Below are positions 53,843-63,643 of a DNA stretch of 64,000 nt, one piece after another. Made by a program: the position numbers and the translations under genes. Position 1 is the first letter of the stretch, and every line of letters starts with the position of its first letter. The notes below the pieces were generated by a model. That model saw only the letters and a list, made by a program, of their open reading frames with translations. It was not told the origin of the DNA and did no database searches. This stretch comes from Flavobacterium plurextorum. GTDB taxonomy: Bacteria > Bacteroidota > Bacteroidia > Flavobacteriales > Flavobacteriaceae. The stretch covers positions 1 through 64,000 of the forward strand of contig NZ_MUHD01000015.1 of assembly GCF_002217395.1 (NCBI RefSeq), in the 5' to 3' direction.

Positions 53843-54883
53843 TTATTTTTTTAGCGGTATTTTTAAGTAGGTTTTAAAGGTATTATTTTCTTCTGTTTTT
53901 TCAAGTATAAATTTACCTTTATACATGTACTCTAATCTTTTGGTTAAGTTATCAAAACCAATTCCTGTTGAAGAATAATTCTCGCCTTCAACAGTATAAT
54001 TAAACGTGGAAATCTCTAAAAAATCCTCTTTTATTTTAATGAATATAACTGCTTTTTCCTGCTCGCTATTAAATTTTCCGTGTTTAAAAACATTCTCTAC
54101 AAAATGAATCAAAGCTGATGAAAGAATTTTTTCATTCGAGTACTTTCCTTCAATTGAAAAATCTAGATACAATTGATCTTCAAATCGTTTTTTCTGTAAA
54201 TGAATGTAGTTTTGAATAAACTGAATTTCTTTTGAAAGTACCGCCTCATCTTTTTCTGTTTCTGTAATAACATAGCGCAGTAAATCGGAAAGCACCAAAA
54301 CATCCGAAGCCATTTCATCATCTTTTAAAACCAACTGACTGTAAAAAGAATTCAATGTGTTAAATAAAAAATGTGGACTAACCTGTGCTTTTAACATTTG
54401 AAATTCAGCTTTTTTATTCTCCAAAAGCAATTCCTGATTTTGATGTTGTGTAGTATGATACTGCCAAAACAAAAAAGTCAATGCGCTTAAAATTACAGCC
54501 GGCAATCCGAAGAAAAAATTATCTTTTATGTAATAACCTATTTCTCTGGCTTCTTCATAATAGTTGTGCATTCCAGTAATATTAAACATAACGACTTCTT
54601 GCAAAAAATAGCGAACAGCTGCAAAAAGCAATAGCGAAACTGGAATTGTCAGAATATAAAAAAGTAATTTCTTCCTGTTTAAAAACCATTCACAGAAGTA
54701 GTAAAAGTTGAGGATGTAAATACAAAATATTGCTAACAAATGAGTTGGCGTAATTCCATAACATATTGCTTTGATTACAATTTCTATTTTTTCATCATTA
54801 AGTCCAATATCCCACAAAATGTACGTTAGAAATAATAAAAAGAAAAAGACAATGTGATAGTAAAAAGGGATTCTTGATTTCAT
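53843..54883 (-). CDS. LytS/AlgZ-type sensor histidine kinase
   Basis: Four hydrophobic segments (residues about 10-24, 46-64, 73-95 and 124-141) are followed by a coiled coil and a His-kinase PF06580 domain: QVSPHFLFNTLN with phospho-His171, then NVFKHG (N-box) and GIGFDNLTKRLEYMY (G-box). There is no extracytoplasmic sensor domain, so the stimulus may be within the membrane. Cognate of the LytTR regulator. Divergent from the duplicated DUF5694 genes. Confidence 0.94.
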   Translation of the reverse strand: MKSRIPFYYHIVFFFLLFLTYILWDIGLNDEKIEIVIKAICYGITPTHLLAIFCIYILNFYYFCEWFLNRKKLLFYILTIPVSLLLFAAVRYFLQEVVMFNITGMHNYYEEAREIGYYIKDNFFFGLPAVILSALTFLFWQYHTTQHQNQELLLENKKAEFQMLKAQVSPHFLFNTLNSFYSQLVLKDDEMASDVLVLSDLLRYVITETEKDEAVLSKEIQFIQNYIHLQKKRFEDQLYLDFSIEGKYSNEKILSSALIHFVENVFKHGKFNSEQEKAVIFIKIKEDFLEISTFNYTVEGENYSSTGIGFDNLTKRLEYMYKGKFILEKTEENNTFKTYLKIPLKK

Positions 54884-54968
54884 AGTTTTTGATAATTAAT
54901 TCAAAAATACAACTAAGCCTTAAATAGAAAATTAAATTTATTTGAAACATGCTTTTTTAAGGATCAAA

Positions 54969-54996
54969 TATCAAAAACATTACACGAAATTATTAC
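54969..54996. promoter_or_regulatory. Conserved upstream box of DUF5694 copy 1
   Basis: A 28-bp block starting TATCAAAAACATTACACG is identical to one at 56109-56136 upstream of copy 2. It contains two direct ATTAC units, 13 nt apart, on one DNA face. The neighbouring LytTR regulator binds direct repeats, so this is a candidate site. Confidence 0.4.
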
Positions 54997-55071
54997 GCCA
55001 TAAATCTCGTGTGTTTGTAAAATGAAATCCTACGTTCATCAAAAACAAAAAATAGAATTCAAAAGACAACA

Positions 55072-55079
55072 TACATTTA
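55072..55079 (+). promoter_or_regulatory. Weak -7 element of DUF5694 copy 1
   Basis: TACATTTA; at the same place copy 2 has TACATTTG (56212-56219), a perfect TAnnTTTG. Confidence 0.4.
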
Positions 55080-55103
55080 CCATGAATTTAAAAAATAACA
55101 ATC

Positions 55104-55889
55104 ATGCAAAAAATTATTTTATTACTAGTTCTCATCATATTTAATCTATCATCTGCTCAAACAAAAAAGAAACAAATATTATTATTTGGAAGTTTCCATT
55201 TTGAAAATCCTGGGCTTGATGTTGCTAAAGTAAATACGTTTAATGTAATGTCTGATAAGAGCCAGAAAGAACTCGAAAACATTACCAATAAAATTAAAAA
55301 ATTTGGACCTGATAAAATTTTCGTAGAATGGAATTTTAAAAAACAAGATAAATTAGATAAGTTTTATGCTAAAAATACTGATAGTTTATTAAAAAACGAT
55401 TCAGATGAAATAGTACAAATAGCTTTAAGATCAGCTAAAAAATTAGGGCATAAAAAATTATACGGAATAGATTACAATGATACTGATTTTCCATATGATA
55501 GCTTAGTAAAAGAAATGAAAGCTGCCAATCAATTTGATTTAATCAAGAAGAATGAAGAAACGATAAAACATAATGAAACAGATTTCAATACAAAAATCAC
55601 AAAATATTCGTTGACCCAGTTACTTTTGGATGTTAATACAAAAGATATCAGCTGGTATCTTGAAACAGCTATTAAAGGAGGAAAAACAGATAATTTTGTG
55701 GGTGCTTTTTTAGTTTCAGAATGGTACCGAAGAAATCTTTATATGTATGCTTTAATTGAAAAGTTAACAGAAAGCAAAGACGATAAAATAATGGTTTTAT
55801 TAGGGGCCGGACATACCGCTATAATTAGAGAATTTGTAAAACATAATTCTGAATACGAAATTGTAGAATTATCGACAGTTTTAAAATAG
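55104..55889 (+). CDS. DUF5694 exported protein, copy 1
   Basis: A signal peptide (LIIFNLSSAQ) precedes a 240-aa domain. GSFHF near residue 29, KIFVEWNF and GAGHTAI (near 239) give the Gly-x-x-His / Glu / Gly-x-Gly-His arrangement of the TraB/ChaN/Tiki superfamily, in which these residues bind a metal or haem. DUF5694 itself has no known function. It is about 60% identical by eye to the next gene. The 5' leader and a conserved box are duplicated too. Confidence 0.85.
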   Translation: MQKIILLLVLIIFNLSSAQTKKKQILLFGSFHFENPGLDVAKVNTFNVMSDKSQKELENITNKIKKFGPDKIFVEWNFKKQDKLDKFYAKNTDSLLKNDSDEIVQIALRSAKKLGHKKLYGIDYNDTDFPYDSLVKEMKAANQFDLIKKNEETIKHNETDFNTKITKYSLTQLLLDVNTKDISWYLETAIKGGKTDNFVGAFLVSEWYRRNLYMYALIEKLTESKDDKIMVLLGAGHTAIIREFVKHNSEYEIVELSTVLK

Positions 55890-55925
55890 TGTTTTTCTAA
55901 CCGTAAAACACACCACAACTTATGC

Positions 55926-55965
55926 AAAGTTCGTAAAGTTATATATAAATAGCTTTACGAACTTT
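55926..55965. repeat. GCAAAGTTCGC palindrome, degenerate copy 2
   Basis: AAAGTTCGTAAAG (55926-55938) pairs perfectly with CTTTACGAACTTT (55953-55965). It follows DUF5694 copy 1 as copy 3 follows the second gene. The rest of the 355-bp gap 55890-56244 is the duplicated upstream region (box at 56109-56136, -7 element at 56212-56219). Confidence 0.7.
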
Positions 55966-56108
55966 TCGATTTTATAGAACCTCAGAACTACATACAATTT
56001 ATGTATTTGAATAAAATCATTTTCCAAAAGCAATTCAATTCCATTTTTACAACTAGCCGTTAAATAGAGAATTATATTTATTTAAAAGATACTTTTTTAG
56101 GGATGAAC

Positions 56109-56136
56109 TATCAAAAACATTACACGAAATTATTAC
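56109..56136. promoter_or_regulatory. Conserved upstream box of DUF5694 copy 2
   Basis: Identical over 28 bp with 54969-54996, while flanking bases have diverged, including two spaced ATTAC units. Conservation beyond its surroundings suggests a binding site. Confidence 0.4.
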
Positions 56137-56244
56137 ACTTCTAATTTCATATGTTTATAAAATGAAATCCTATGTTCATCAAAAACAAAAAATATAGGTC
56201 AAAAGGCAGCATACATTTGCAATGAATTTAAACACAAAATCATC

Positions 56245-57042
56245 ATGCAAAAAATTATTTTATTACTAGCCCTTATTACATTTAATCTATCATCTGCTCA
56301 AACAAAAAAGAAACAAATCTTGCTAATTGGAACTTTTCATTTTGCAAATCCAGGAAATGATGTTGCCAAAATAAAAACATTTAATGTTATGTCCGAAAAA
56401 AGTCAAAAAGAGCTTGAAACCATGAGCGACAAAATCAAGAAATTTGGTCCAGATAAAATTTTTGTTGAATGGAGATTCACCAAACAAGCTGAATTAGATA
56501 AGTTTTACAATAAAAACACTGACAGTCTTTTCAAAAAAGATGCAAATGAAATTACTCAATTAGCACTTCGTGCGGCGAAAAAACTAAATCACAAAAAATT
56601 ATACGCAATTGATTATCGCACTCCATTTCCTTACGATAGTTTAATGATGAGTATGGAAAAAGCGGATCAAAAGGATTTGATGGAGAAGACTAAAAAAATG
56701 ATGGAAGAATATCAGAAAGAGCAAAATGAGAAAATTTCAAAAAGCACTTTAACAGAACTTATGCTTTATTTCAATAAAAAAGAAACTGATAAAGATAACT
56801 TACAATGGTACTTAGAAGTAGCAAACAGAACTGGAAAACCAGATGATTTTACGGGAGCTTCTTTAGTTTCAAATTGGTACAAAAGAAACTTATACATGTA
56901 TTCTTTAATCCAAAAACTAACTGAAAGTAAAGATGATAAAATAATGGTTTTAGTAGGCGGTGGTCATGCTGCAATGTTCAGACAGCTTATTGAAAATGAT
57001 CCAACGTTTGAACTTATAGAATTATCGACTGTTTTGAAATAA
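56245..57042 (+). CDS. DUF5694 exported protein, copy 2
   Basis: A paralogue of the upstream gene, with the same signal peptide (ITFNLSSAQ) and end (LIELSTVLK). GTFHF, KIFVEWRF and GGGHAAM again give the superfamily's candidate ligands. It differs by an insertion in the middle (NKKETDKDNLQ). The start-to-start distance of 1141 bp and similar 5' region indicate a tandem duplication. Its -7 element is closer to consensus than in copy 1, so it may be the more expressed copy. Confidence 0.85.
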   Translation: MQKIILLLALITFNLSSAQTKKKQILLIGTFHFANPGNDVAKIKTFNVMSEKSQKELETMSDKIKKFGPDKIFVEWRFTKQAELDKFYNKNTDSLFKKDANEITQLALRAAKKLNHKKLYAIDYRTPFPYDSLMMSMEKADQKDLMEKTKKMMEEYQKEQNEKISKSTLTELMLYFNKKETDKDNLQWYLEVANRTGKPDDFTGASLVSNWYKRNLYMYSLIQKLTESKDDKIMVLVGGGHAAMFRQLIENDPTFELIELSTVLK

Positions 57043-57071
57043 GTTTTTTTTACTAAGGATTGTAAATACAA

Positions 57072-57119
57072 ACGCAAAGTTCGCAAAGCTAAATACATAC
57101 AGCTTTGCGAACTTTGCGT
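57072..57119. repeat. GCAAAGTTCGC palindrome, copy 3
   Basis: Perfect 19-bp arms (57072-57090 and 57101-57119), 10-nt loop. Nearly the same sequence as at 53024. Likely terminates the DUF5694 transcript. Confidence 0.8.
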
Positions 57120-57153
57120 TTATAAAAAGATTGTTTTTTTTATATAGCCCTTG

Positions 57154-57253
57154 GTTGAAACCACGTGGACACAATGCATATCGCAATCTGTATATCACAA
57201 TCTGTATATCACAATCTGTAACATCGTGGAGCATCCTTATAGTTGAAACCACG
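57154..57253. repeat. Direct repeats flanking three 14-bp tandem units
   Basis: GTTGAAACCACG occurs at 57154-57165 and 57242-57253. Between them are three tandem 14-nt units (57177-57190, 57191-57204, 57205-57218; TATATCACAATCTG, the first with two changes). No function is evident. With the copy 3 palindrome and sucC terminator this fills the gap 57043-57412. Confidence 0.65.
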
Positions 57254-57358
57254 AGCTGTATTGAAATACAATCCGTAAAATTTTATTGATTTAGCTTTTC
57301 GTTTATATTTACTATCCCAAATTAAATTCTAAGCGTACTTTAAGGTAAATCCAAAAAA

Positions 57359-57386
57359 AAAATCCATTCCTTTCGGAATGGATTTT
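57359..57386 (-). terminator. Terminator of sucC
   Basis: A perfect 12-bp stem (57359-57370, 57375-57386), TTTC loop. On the minus strand a T-run follows, 27 nt past the stop. Confidence 0.9.
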
Positions 57387-57412
57387 CTATATAAATTGAT
57401 TTCTTATTTTAA

Positions 57413-58606
57413 TTAAGAAAGAGCAGCTTTAACTTGGTCAGCAGCTTCTTGAAATTGAACTGCAGATAAGATTGGCATACCTGAATTGTCAATTAATTCT
57501 TTTGCAATTTCAGCATTTGTTCCTTGCAAACGAACGATGATTGGCACATTGATAGCGTCTCCCATGTTTTTGTAAGCATCAACAACACCTTGAGCAACAC
57601 GGTCACAACGAACGATACCTCCGAAGATGTTAATTAAGATAGCTTTTACGTTTGGATCTTTCAAGATAATTCTGAAAGCTGTTTCAACACGTTTTGCATC
57701 AGCAGTTCCACCAACGTCAAGGAAGTTAGCAGGCTCAAAACCAGCATATTTAATTAAATCCATAGTTGCCATTGCAAGACCAGCTCCGTTCACCATACAT
57801 CCTACAGTACCGTCAAGGTCAACATAGTTTAGACCAACTTCTTTAGCTTCAACTTCGATTGGATTCTCCTCACGGATATCTCTCATTTCAGCATATTTCG
57901 GTTGTCTGTATAAAGCGTTATCGTCGATATTAACTTTAGCATCAACAGCTAAAATTTTGTTATCAGATGTTTTTAAAACTGGGTTGATTTCAAACATTGA
58001 AGCATCAGAACCAATGTAAGCATTGTATAATGAATCGATGAATTTAACCATTTCTTTGAAAGCATTTCCAGAAAGACCTAAGTTAAAGGCAATTCTTCTT
58101 GCTTGGAAACCTTGTAATCCAACAGATGGATCGATTTCTTCAGTAAAGATTAAGTGTGGAGTGTGCTCAGCAACTTCTTCAATATCCATTCCACCTTCAG
58201 TAGAATACATAATCATGTTACGACCTGTACCTCTATTCAATAAAACAGAAACATAAAATTCAGACGTTTCACTTTCACCTGGATAGTAAACATCTTCTGC
58301 AACTAAAACTTTGTTTACTTTTTTACCTTCAGCAGATGTCTGAGGTGTAATTAATTGCATTCCGATGATTTGTCCAGCGATTTCTTCAACTTGTTGCAAG
58401 TTTTTAGCCAACTTAACTCCACCACCTTTTCCACGACCACCTGCGTGAATTTGTGCTTTAATAACATGCCATCCTGTACCAGTTTCGGCAGTTAATTGTT
58501 TTGCAGCAGCTACAGCTTCAACCGCATTGTTAGCCACAATTCCGCGTTGAATGCGTACTCCGTAACTTGCTAAAATTTCTTTTCCTTGATATTCGTGTAT
58601 GTTCAT
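57413..58606 (-). CDS. sucC: Succinyl-CoA synthetase beta subunit (ADP-forming)
   Basis: TCA-cycle enzyme making ATP/GTP from succinyl-CoA, in complex with SucD. The family opening [17 protein letters not shown] fixes the start at 58606 (397 aa); an earlier TTG would add a 20-residue tail over the promoter region. The ATP-grasp domain and the C-terminal CoA-ligase half with LDVGGTADA and [11 protein letters not shown] are intact. sucD is not adjacent in the window. Confidence 0.97.
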   Translation of the reverse strand: MNIHEYQGKEILASYGVRIQRGIVANNAVEAVAAAKQLTAETGTGWHVIKAQIHAGGRGKGGGVKLAKNLQQVEEIAGQIIGMQLITPQTSAEGKKVNKVLVAEDVYYPGESETSEFYVSVLLNRGTGRNMIMYSTEGGMDIEEVAEHTPHLIFTEEIDPSVGLQGFQARRIAFNLGLSGNAFKEMVKFIDSLYNAYIGSDASMFEINPVLKTSDNKILAVDAKVNIDDNALYRQPKYAEMRDIREENPIEVEAKEVGLNYVDLDGTVGCMVNGAGLAMATMDLIKYAGFEPANFLDVGGTADAKRVETAFRIILKDPNVKAILINIFGGIVRCDRVAQGVVDAYKNMGDAINVPIIVRLQGTNAEIAKELIDNSGMPILSAVQFQEAADQVKAALS

Positions 58607-58654
58607 AATATAGAATTTGTCTGGTTCTGAATTTATTTCAGAATAAAAGTGCGA

Positions 58655-58662
58655 CAAAAGTA
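58655..58662 (-). promoter_or_regulatory. Predicted -7 element of sucC
   Basis: The minus strand reads TACTTTTG (TAnnTTTG), 48 nt before the ATG at 58606. Confidence 0.5.
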
Positions 58663-58996
58663 GCAAAATTCAACTTAATAGTAAAATCTTTTTCAATTAA
58701 AAAACACCTCAAATAGGTATTATAGGATTATTCTTTTTCAAAGCAAACAAATCGTTACCGAAACACTTTGTTAATGTTAACTTAAAATCACTATATCGTT
58801 TGAGATTTAACAAAAAATTCACCGAATTCAGTAGCTCAACGACGATTTTTCTTAATATATTTTAAAGCGCATTGTCATTTTATCATTTCGCAATGGGCAA
58901 TATAACATTATTATCAATTAAGAAGCGTTTTTCTATTATTACAACAAAAATGTAAGTCAATTTATAATTTCAATACATTATGTTTAACGAAATCTT

Positions 58997-59004
58997 TATT
59001 TTTG
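58997..59004 (+). promoter_or_regulatory. Predicted -7 element of gltB
   Basis: TATTTTTG (TAnnTTTG), 17 nt before the ATG at 59022 and downstream of an ATG at 58980, so it supports the shorter start. Confidence 0.55.
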
Positions 59005-59021
59005 TAGAAAAAATATCAAGA

Positions 59022-62000
59022 ATGAAAGTTAAAGAACAAGGGCTTTATTTGCCTGAATTTGAACACGACAATTGTGGTGCAGGATTTATTTGTAATTTGA
59101 ATGGTATTAAATCAAACGATATTATTCACAAAGCATTAGACATCTTAATTAAATTGGAACATCGTGGTGCCGTTAGTTCTGATGGAAGAACTGGAGACGG
59201 AGCAGGGATTTTGTTTGATATCCCTCATGATTTTTTTAAGAAAGTATGTGACTTTGAAATCCCAGAAGCGCGTGAGTATGCAGTAGGAATGGTTTTTTTA
59301 CCAAAAAGCAAAAACCAAGTTTCTTTTTGTATTAATGCATTTGAGGCAACTATTAAAGATCAAAACTTAAAAGTTTTAGGTTGGAGAGATGTGCCAGTTG
59401 ACGTTGAAAATTTAGGGCAGATCGCCGCAGAAAAAGAACCAACAGTTAAACAAGTTTTCGTTTCTAAAAACGGACAAGATTTAACAGAACAAGAATTTAA
59501 TGCAAAACTTTTTGCAGCTAGAAAAATTGCTGAACATGCCGTAAGAGGATCTAAAACTTCTGAAAGCCACATGTTTTATTTTACTAGTTTATCGACAACT
59601 ACTATAATATATAAAGGTCTATTGATGCCGGAAGACATCAGCCGTTATTATATAGATTTGAAAGATCCAGACTTGGTGACTCGTTTAGCGCTTGTACACC
59701 AACGTTTCTCTACAAATACATTCCCTTCTTGGGACTTAGCTCAACCGTTTAGATACATGTGTCATAATGGTGAGATCAACACACTTCGTGGAAACGTAAG
59801 CCGTATGCGTGCTCGTGAAGAGCTTATGCAGAGCAAAGTTTTTGGCGATGATATCAAAAAATTATTCCCAATTATCTTAGAAGGAAAATCAGATTCTGCT
59901 TCTATGGATATGGTGGTTGAACTTTTATTAATGACAGGTCGTTCGCTTCCAGAGGCAATGATGATGGTTGTTCCTGAAGCTTGGGAAAAACACCAAACCA
60001 TGTCTCCAGAAAAAAGAGCTTTCTATGAATACAATGCTTGTATCATGGAACCTTGGGATGGCCCAGCTTCTATCCCGTTTACAGACGGTAACGTAATTGG
60101 TGCTTTACTAGACAGAAACGGATTGCGTCCTTCTCGTTACACACTAACACATAGCGGTTTCGTAATCATGTCATCAGAAATTGGTGTACTAGATATCGAT
60201 CCAGAAGATGTAATTCAGCACGGACGTTTAGAGCCAGGAAAAATGTTCTTGGTTGACATGAACGAAGGTCGTATTATTGAAGACGAAGAAGTAAAAAAAT
60301 CAATCGTTACAAAACGCCCTTACCAAGAATGGTTAGATGCTAACTTACTACCTCTTGCTAAAGTTCCTTATACCAATAACCCTACTCCTGTTGAAAAACT
60401 AGATTTTTTAACAAGACAACGTTTATTTGGTTACACAATTGAAGATTTAAAAACAATCATCAACCCAATGGGAGGTCAAGGAGCTGAAGCAATCAGTTCT
60501 ATGGGTAACGATACACCATTAGCTGTATTGTCAGACCAACCTCAATTGTTATACAACTATTTCAAACAATTATTTGCTCAGGTTACTAACCCGCCTTTGG
60601 ATGGTATTCGTGAAGAAATTATTACTGATATTAGTTTAGCAATTGGTGGTGATTTCAATATTTTCGAAATTGAGTCAAAACAATGTAAAAAACTAAAAAT
60701 CCAAAATCCAGTTATTTCTAATGAGGATTTGGACAAAATAAGAAACATTGATCACGCAGATTTCAAATCGGCTACCATTTCTACTTTATACAAAATAGAA
60801 AAAGGAGTTAACGGTTTAGAACGTGCACTTGAGAAATGTGTTCAGGCAACTTTCAAAGCTGTTTCTGAAGGATGTAATGTTATCATTTTATCAGATAGAG
60901 GCGTAAGTGAAGAATTAGCTCCAATTCCAATGTTATTGGCTTGCTCTTACATTCACCACTCTTTAAACATCTTACAAGTTCGTTCTAAATTCGGAATCAT
61001 AATTGAATCTGCAGAACCTCGTGAACCTCATCATTTTGCTTTATTATTCGGATACGGCGCAAGTGCAATCAATCCGTATATGGTAAACGAAATCATTTAC
61101 GATCAAGTTGCGCAAGGTTTCATTACTGGAGTAAAAGCTGATTATGCGGTTGTAAACTACAACAAAGCGATTGCAAAAGGAATCGTTAAAATCATGAACA
61201 AAATTGGTATCTCTACTTTACATTCATATAGAGCTGCTCAGATTTTCGAGATTTTAGGTTTAAACAAAACATTTACTTCTAAGTACTTCCCTTACACTCC
61301 ATCTAGAATCGAAGGAATTGGTTTAATGGAAGTTGAAAAAGAAGTAAAAAAACGTTTCCAAAAAGCCTTCCCAAATTCAAAAGTAGCAAGTTTGCTTTCT
61401 CTTGAAATTGGAGGTATTTACAGATGGAGACGTGGTGGTGAAAAACACATGTTTAACCCAACCACTATTTCTAAATTACAACAGGCCGTTCGTTTAAACA
61501 GCCCAGAAAGTTATAAAGAATACTCAAATGCCGTTAATGAGCAAAGCTCAAACTTAATGACCATTAGAGGTTTATTTGAATTCAATAATTTGGATCCAAT
61601 TTCTATTGATGAAGTAGAACCTTGGACAGAAATTGTGAAGAAATTCAAAACGGGTGCAATGTCTTATGGATCTATTTCTAGAGAAGCACACGAGAATTTA
61701 GCAATTGCAATGAACAGAATTGGCGGAAAAAGTAACTCTGGAGAAGGTGGAGAAGATCCAAAACGTTTCCAGAAAGAAATTAACGGAGATTCTAGAAATA
61801 GTGCAATCAAACAAGTTGCGTCAGGACGTTTTGGTGTTTCGATCAACTATTTGACAAATGCTAAAGAAATCCAGATTAAAATGGCTCAAGGTGCAAAACC
61901 TGGTGAAGGCGGGCAGTTACCTGGAGAAAAAGTAGTGCCTTGGATTGCCGAAACTAGAAACTCTACTCCTTATGTAGGTTTGATTTCACCTCCTCCTCAC

Positions 62001-63539
62001 CACGATATTTATTCAATTGAAGATTTATCTCAGTTAATTTACGATTTAAAAAATGCGAATCGTGAAGCGCGTGTAAATGTAAAATTAGTTTCTGAAGTTG
62101 GAGTTGGAACTATCGCTGCCGGTGTTGCCAAAGCAAAAGCTGACGTTATCTTGATTTCTGGTTATGACGGAGGAACGGGAGCTGCACCATTAACATCTTT
62201 ACAGCACACAGGTATTCCATGGGAACTTGGTTTAGCTGAAGCACAGCAGACTTTGATCTTAAATGATTTAAGAAGCCGTGTAGTTTTAGAATGTGACGGA
62301 CAATTGAAAACTGGTCGTGACGTTGCAATCGCAGCTTTATTAGGAGCTGAAGAATTTGGTTTTGCAACTGCACCGCTTGTAGCTTCTGGATGTATTATGA
62401 TGAGAGCTTGTCACTTAAATACTTGCCCAGTTGGTATTGCAACTCAGGATCCTGAATTGAGAAAAAATTTCAAAGGAACGCCAGAGCACGTAATCAACTT
62501 CATGTATTTTATTGCTGAAGAATTAAGAGAAATCATGGCACAATTAGGTTTCAGAACCTTAAAAGAAATGGTAGGTCAATCACAAAAATTAAATGTGAAC
62601 AAAGCGATCAAACATTACAAAGCAAATGGTTTAGATTTATCACCAATTCTATACAAACCGGAAAAAGCAAAAACGCAGCCAAATCACAATACAACTACTC
62701 AAGATCACCAACTTGAAAACGTATTAGATTTTGATATTATCAAAGAAGCGATTCCGTCTATTTATAGAAAAGAAAAAACAAGAGTAACCTTTAAAATTAA
62801 AAATACAGACCGTTCTGTAGGTGCGATTTTGAGTAACGAAATCTCAAAAATTTATGGCGCACAAGGATTACCTGATGACACTATTTTAGTTGATTTTGAA
62901 GGTTCTGCCGGACAAAGTTTTGGTGCTTTTGCAACAAACGGATTGTCATTTAAAATTCACGGAAACTGTAATGATTACTTAGGAAAAGGGCTTTCTGGAG
63001 GAAAACTAATTGTAAAAGTCCCTCCTACTGCAACTTTTAAACCAGAAGACAATATCATTATTGGAAACGTTGCCCTTTACGGAGCTATTACCGGAGAGGC
63101 TTATATTAATGGAATGGCCGGAGAGCGTTTCTGTGTTAGAAATTCTGGAGCAACTGCAGTTGTTGAAGGAATTGGAGATCACGGATGCGAATACATGACT
63201 GGTGGTACCGTAGTAGTTTTAGGAAAAACAGGAAGAAACTTCGCAGCTGGTATGAGCGGTGGTGTAGCTTATGTTTACGATCCAAATCAAAAATTCGATT
63301 CGACAGTTTGTAACATGGAAATGGTTGCATTCGATCCGTTGGAAGAAGAGGACGTTACAAAACTAAGAAAACTGATCAAAAATCATTCATTGTACACAAG
63401 CAGTCCATTAGCAAAAAGAATTTTAGCAGACTGGGAAAATCAACAACAGCACTTCGTAAAAGTAATGCCGACAGATTACAAAAAAGCATTAAAACGAATT
63501 GCAGAAGAAAAACAAATAGAAGAATTAATAGCTGATTAA
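59022..63539 (+). CDS. gltB: Glutamate synthase large subunit (NADPH)
   Basis: With GltD it converts glutamine plus 2-oxoglutarate to two glutamates. The start ATG at 59022 (1505 aa) gives [21 protein letters not shown], so the class II amidotransferase nucleophile is Cys18 after a short propeptide. [16 protein letters not shown] and [10 protein letters not shown] are amidotransferase motifs; [13 protein letters not shown] and [10 protein letters not shown] belong to the FMN/synthase barrel; the 3Fe-4S cysteines are in [16 protein letters not shown]; the C-terminal GXGXG helix is complete. gltD follows after 104 nt. Confidence 0.97.
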   Translation: MKVKEQGLYLPEFEHDNCGAGFICNLNGIKSNDIIHKALDILIKLEHRGAVSSDGRTGDGAGILFDIPHDFFKKVCDFEIPEAREYAVGMVFLPKSKNQVSFCINAFEATIKDQNLKVLGWRDVPVDVENLGQIAAEKEPTVKQVFVSKNGQDLTEQEFNAKLFAARKIAEHAVRGSKTSESHMFYFTSLSTTTIIYKGLLMPEDISRYYIDLKDPDLVTRLALVHQRFSTNTFPSWDLAQPFRYMCHNGEINTLRGNVSRMRAREELMQSKVFGDDIKKLFPIILEGKSDSASMDMVVELLLMTGRSLPEAMMMVVPEAWEKHQTMSPEKRAFYEYNACIMEPWDGPASIPFTDGNVIGALLDRNGLRPSRYTLTHSGFVIMSSEIGVLDIDPEDVIQHGRLEPGKMFLVDMNEGRIIEDEEVKKSIVTKRPYQEWLDANLLPLAKVPYTNNPTPVEKLDFLTRQRLFGYTIEDLKTIINPMGGQGAEAISSMGNDTPLAVLSDQPQLLYNYFKQLFAQVTNPPLDGIREEIITDISLAIGGDFNIFEIESKQCKKLKIQNPVISNEDLDKIRNIDHADFKSATISTLYKIEKGVNGLERALEKCVQATFKAVSEGCNVIILSDRGVSEELAPIPMLLACSYIHHSLNILQVRSKFGIIIESAEPREPHHFALLFGYGASAINPYMVNEIIYDQVAQGFITGVKADYAVVNYNKAIAKGIVKIMNKIGISTLHSYRAAQIFEILGLNKTFTSKYFPYTPSRIEGIGLMEVEKEVKKRFQKAFPNSKVASLLSLEIGGIYRWRRGGEKHMFNPTTISKLQQAVRLNSPESYKEYSNAVNEQSSNLMTIRGLFEFNNLDPISIDEVEPWTEIVKKFKTGAMSYGSISREAHENLAIAMNRIGGKSNSGEGGEDPKRFQKEINGDSRNSAIKQVASGRFGVSINYLTNAKEIQIKMAQGAKPGEGGQLPGEKVVPWIAETRNSTPYVGLISPPPHHDIYSIEDLSQLIYDLKNANREARVNVKLVSEVGVGTIAAGVAKAKADVILISGYDGGTGAAPLTSLQHTGIPWELGLAEAQQTLILNDLRSRVVLECDGQLKTGRDVAIAALLGAEEFGFATAPLVASGCIMMRACHLNTCPVGIATQDPELRKNFKGTPEHVINFMYFIAEELREIMAQLGFRTLKEMVGQSQKLNVNKAIKHYKANGLDLSPILYKPEKAKTQPNHNTTTQDHQLENVLDFDIIKEAIPSIYRKEKTRVTFKIKNTDRSVGAILSNEISKIYGAQGLPDDTILVDFEGSAGQSFGAFATNGLSFKIHGNCNDYLGKGLSGGKLIVKVPPTATFKPEDNIIIGNVALYGAITGEAYINGMAGERFCVRNSGATAVVEGIGDHGCEYMTGGTVVVLGKTGRNFAAGMSGGVAYVYDPNQKFDSTVCNMEMVAFDPLEEEDVTKLRKLIKNHSLYTSSPLAKRILADWENQQQHFVKVMPTDYKKALKRIAEEKQIEELIAD

Positions 63540-63565
63540 GAGGTTCTGAGCTACAAAGGTGCAGA

Positions 63566-63625
63566 GTTACAAAGGTTGAGTTTTTCAACTCACATTTTAC
63601 AACTCACATTTCACAACTCACAACT
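63566..63625. repeat. Short direct repeats between gltB and gltD
   Basis: CAACTCACATTT occurs in three near-copies in the stretch, following GAGCTACAAAGGTGCAGAG and GTTACAAAGGTTGAG. Low-complexity; nothing else recognised in this 104-nt spacer. Confidence 0.45.
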
Positions 63626-63643
63626 AAATTTAATAAAAATGTC

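Larger units (their letters stand above)
58607..59021. other. Divergent promoter region of sucC and gltB
   Basis: 415 bp of AT-rich sequence. It contains the sucC -7 element at 58655-58662 (minus, TACTTTTG) and the gltB -7 element at 58997-59004 (plus, TATTTTTG). I see a short GTTAATGTTAAC palindrome near 58770 but no repeat family, riboswitch or gene. Confidence 0.5.

Noticed and set aside
57177-57218. CRISPR-like tandem units
   Set aside because: The three 14-nt units are directly adjacent with no spacers, and no cas genes are in the window.
58980-59021. Longer gltB start at 58980
   Set aside because: A TATTTTTG promoter element lies between this ATG and the one at 59022, and family similarity begins after the second ATG.
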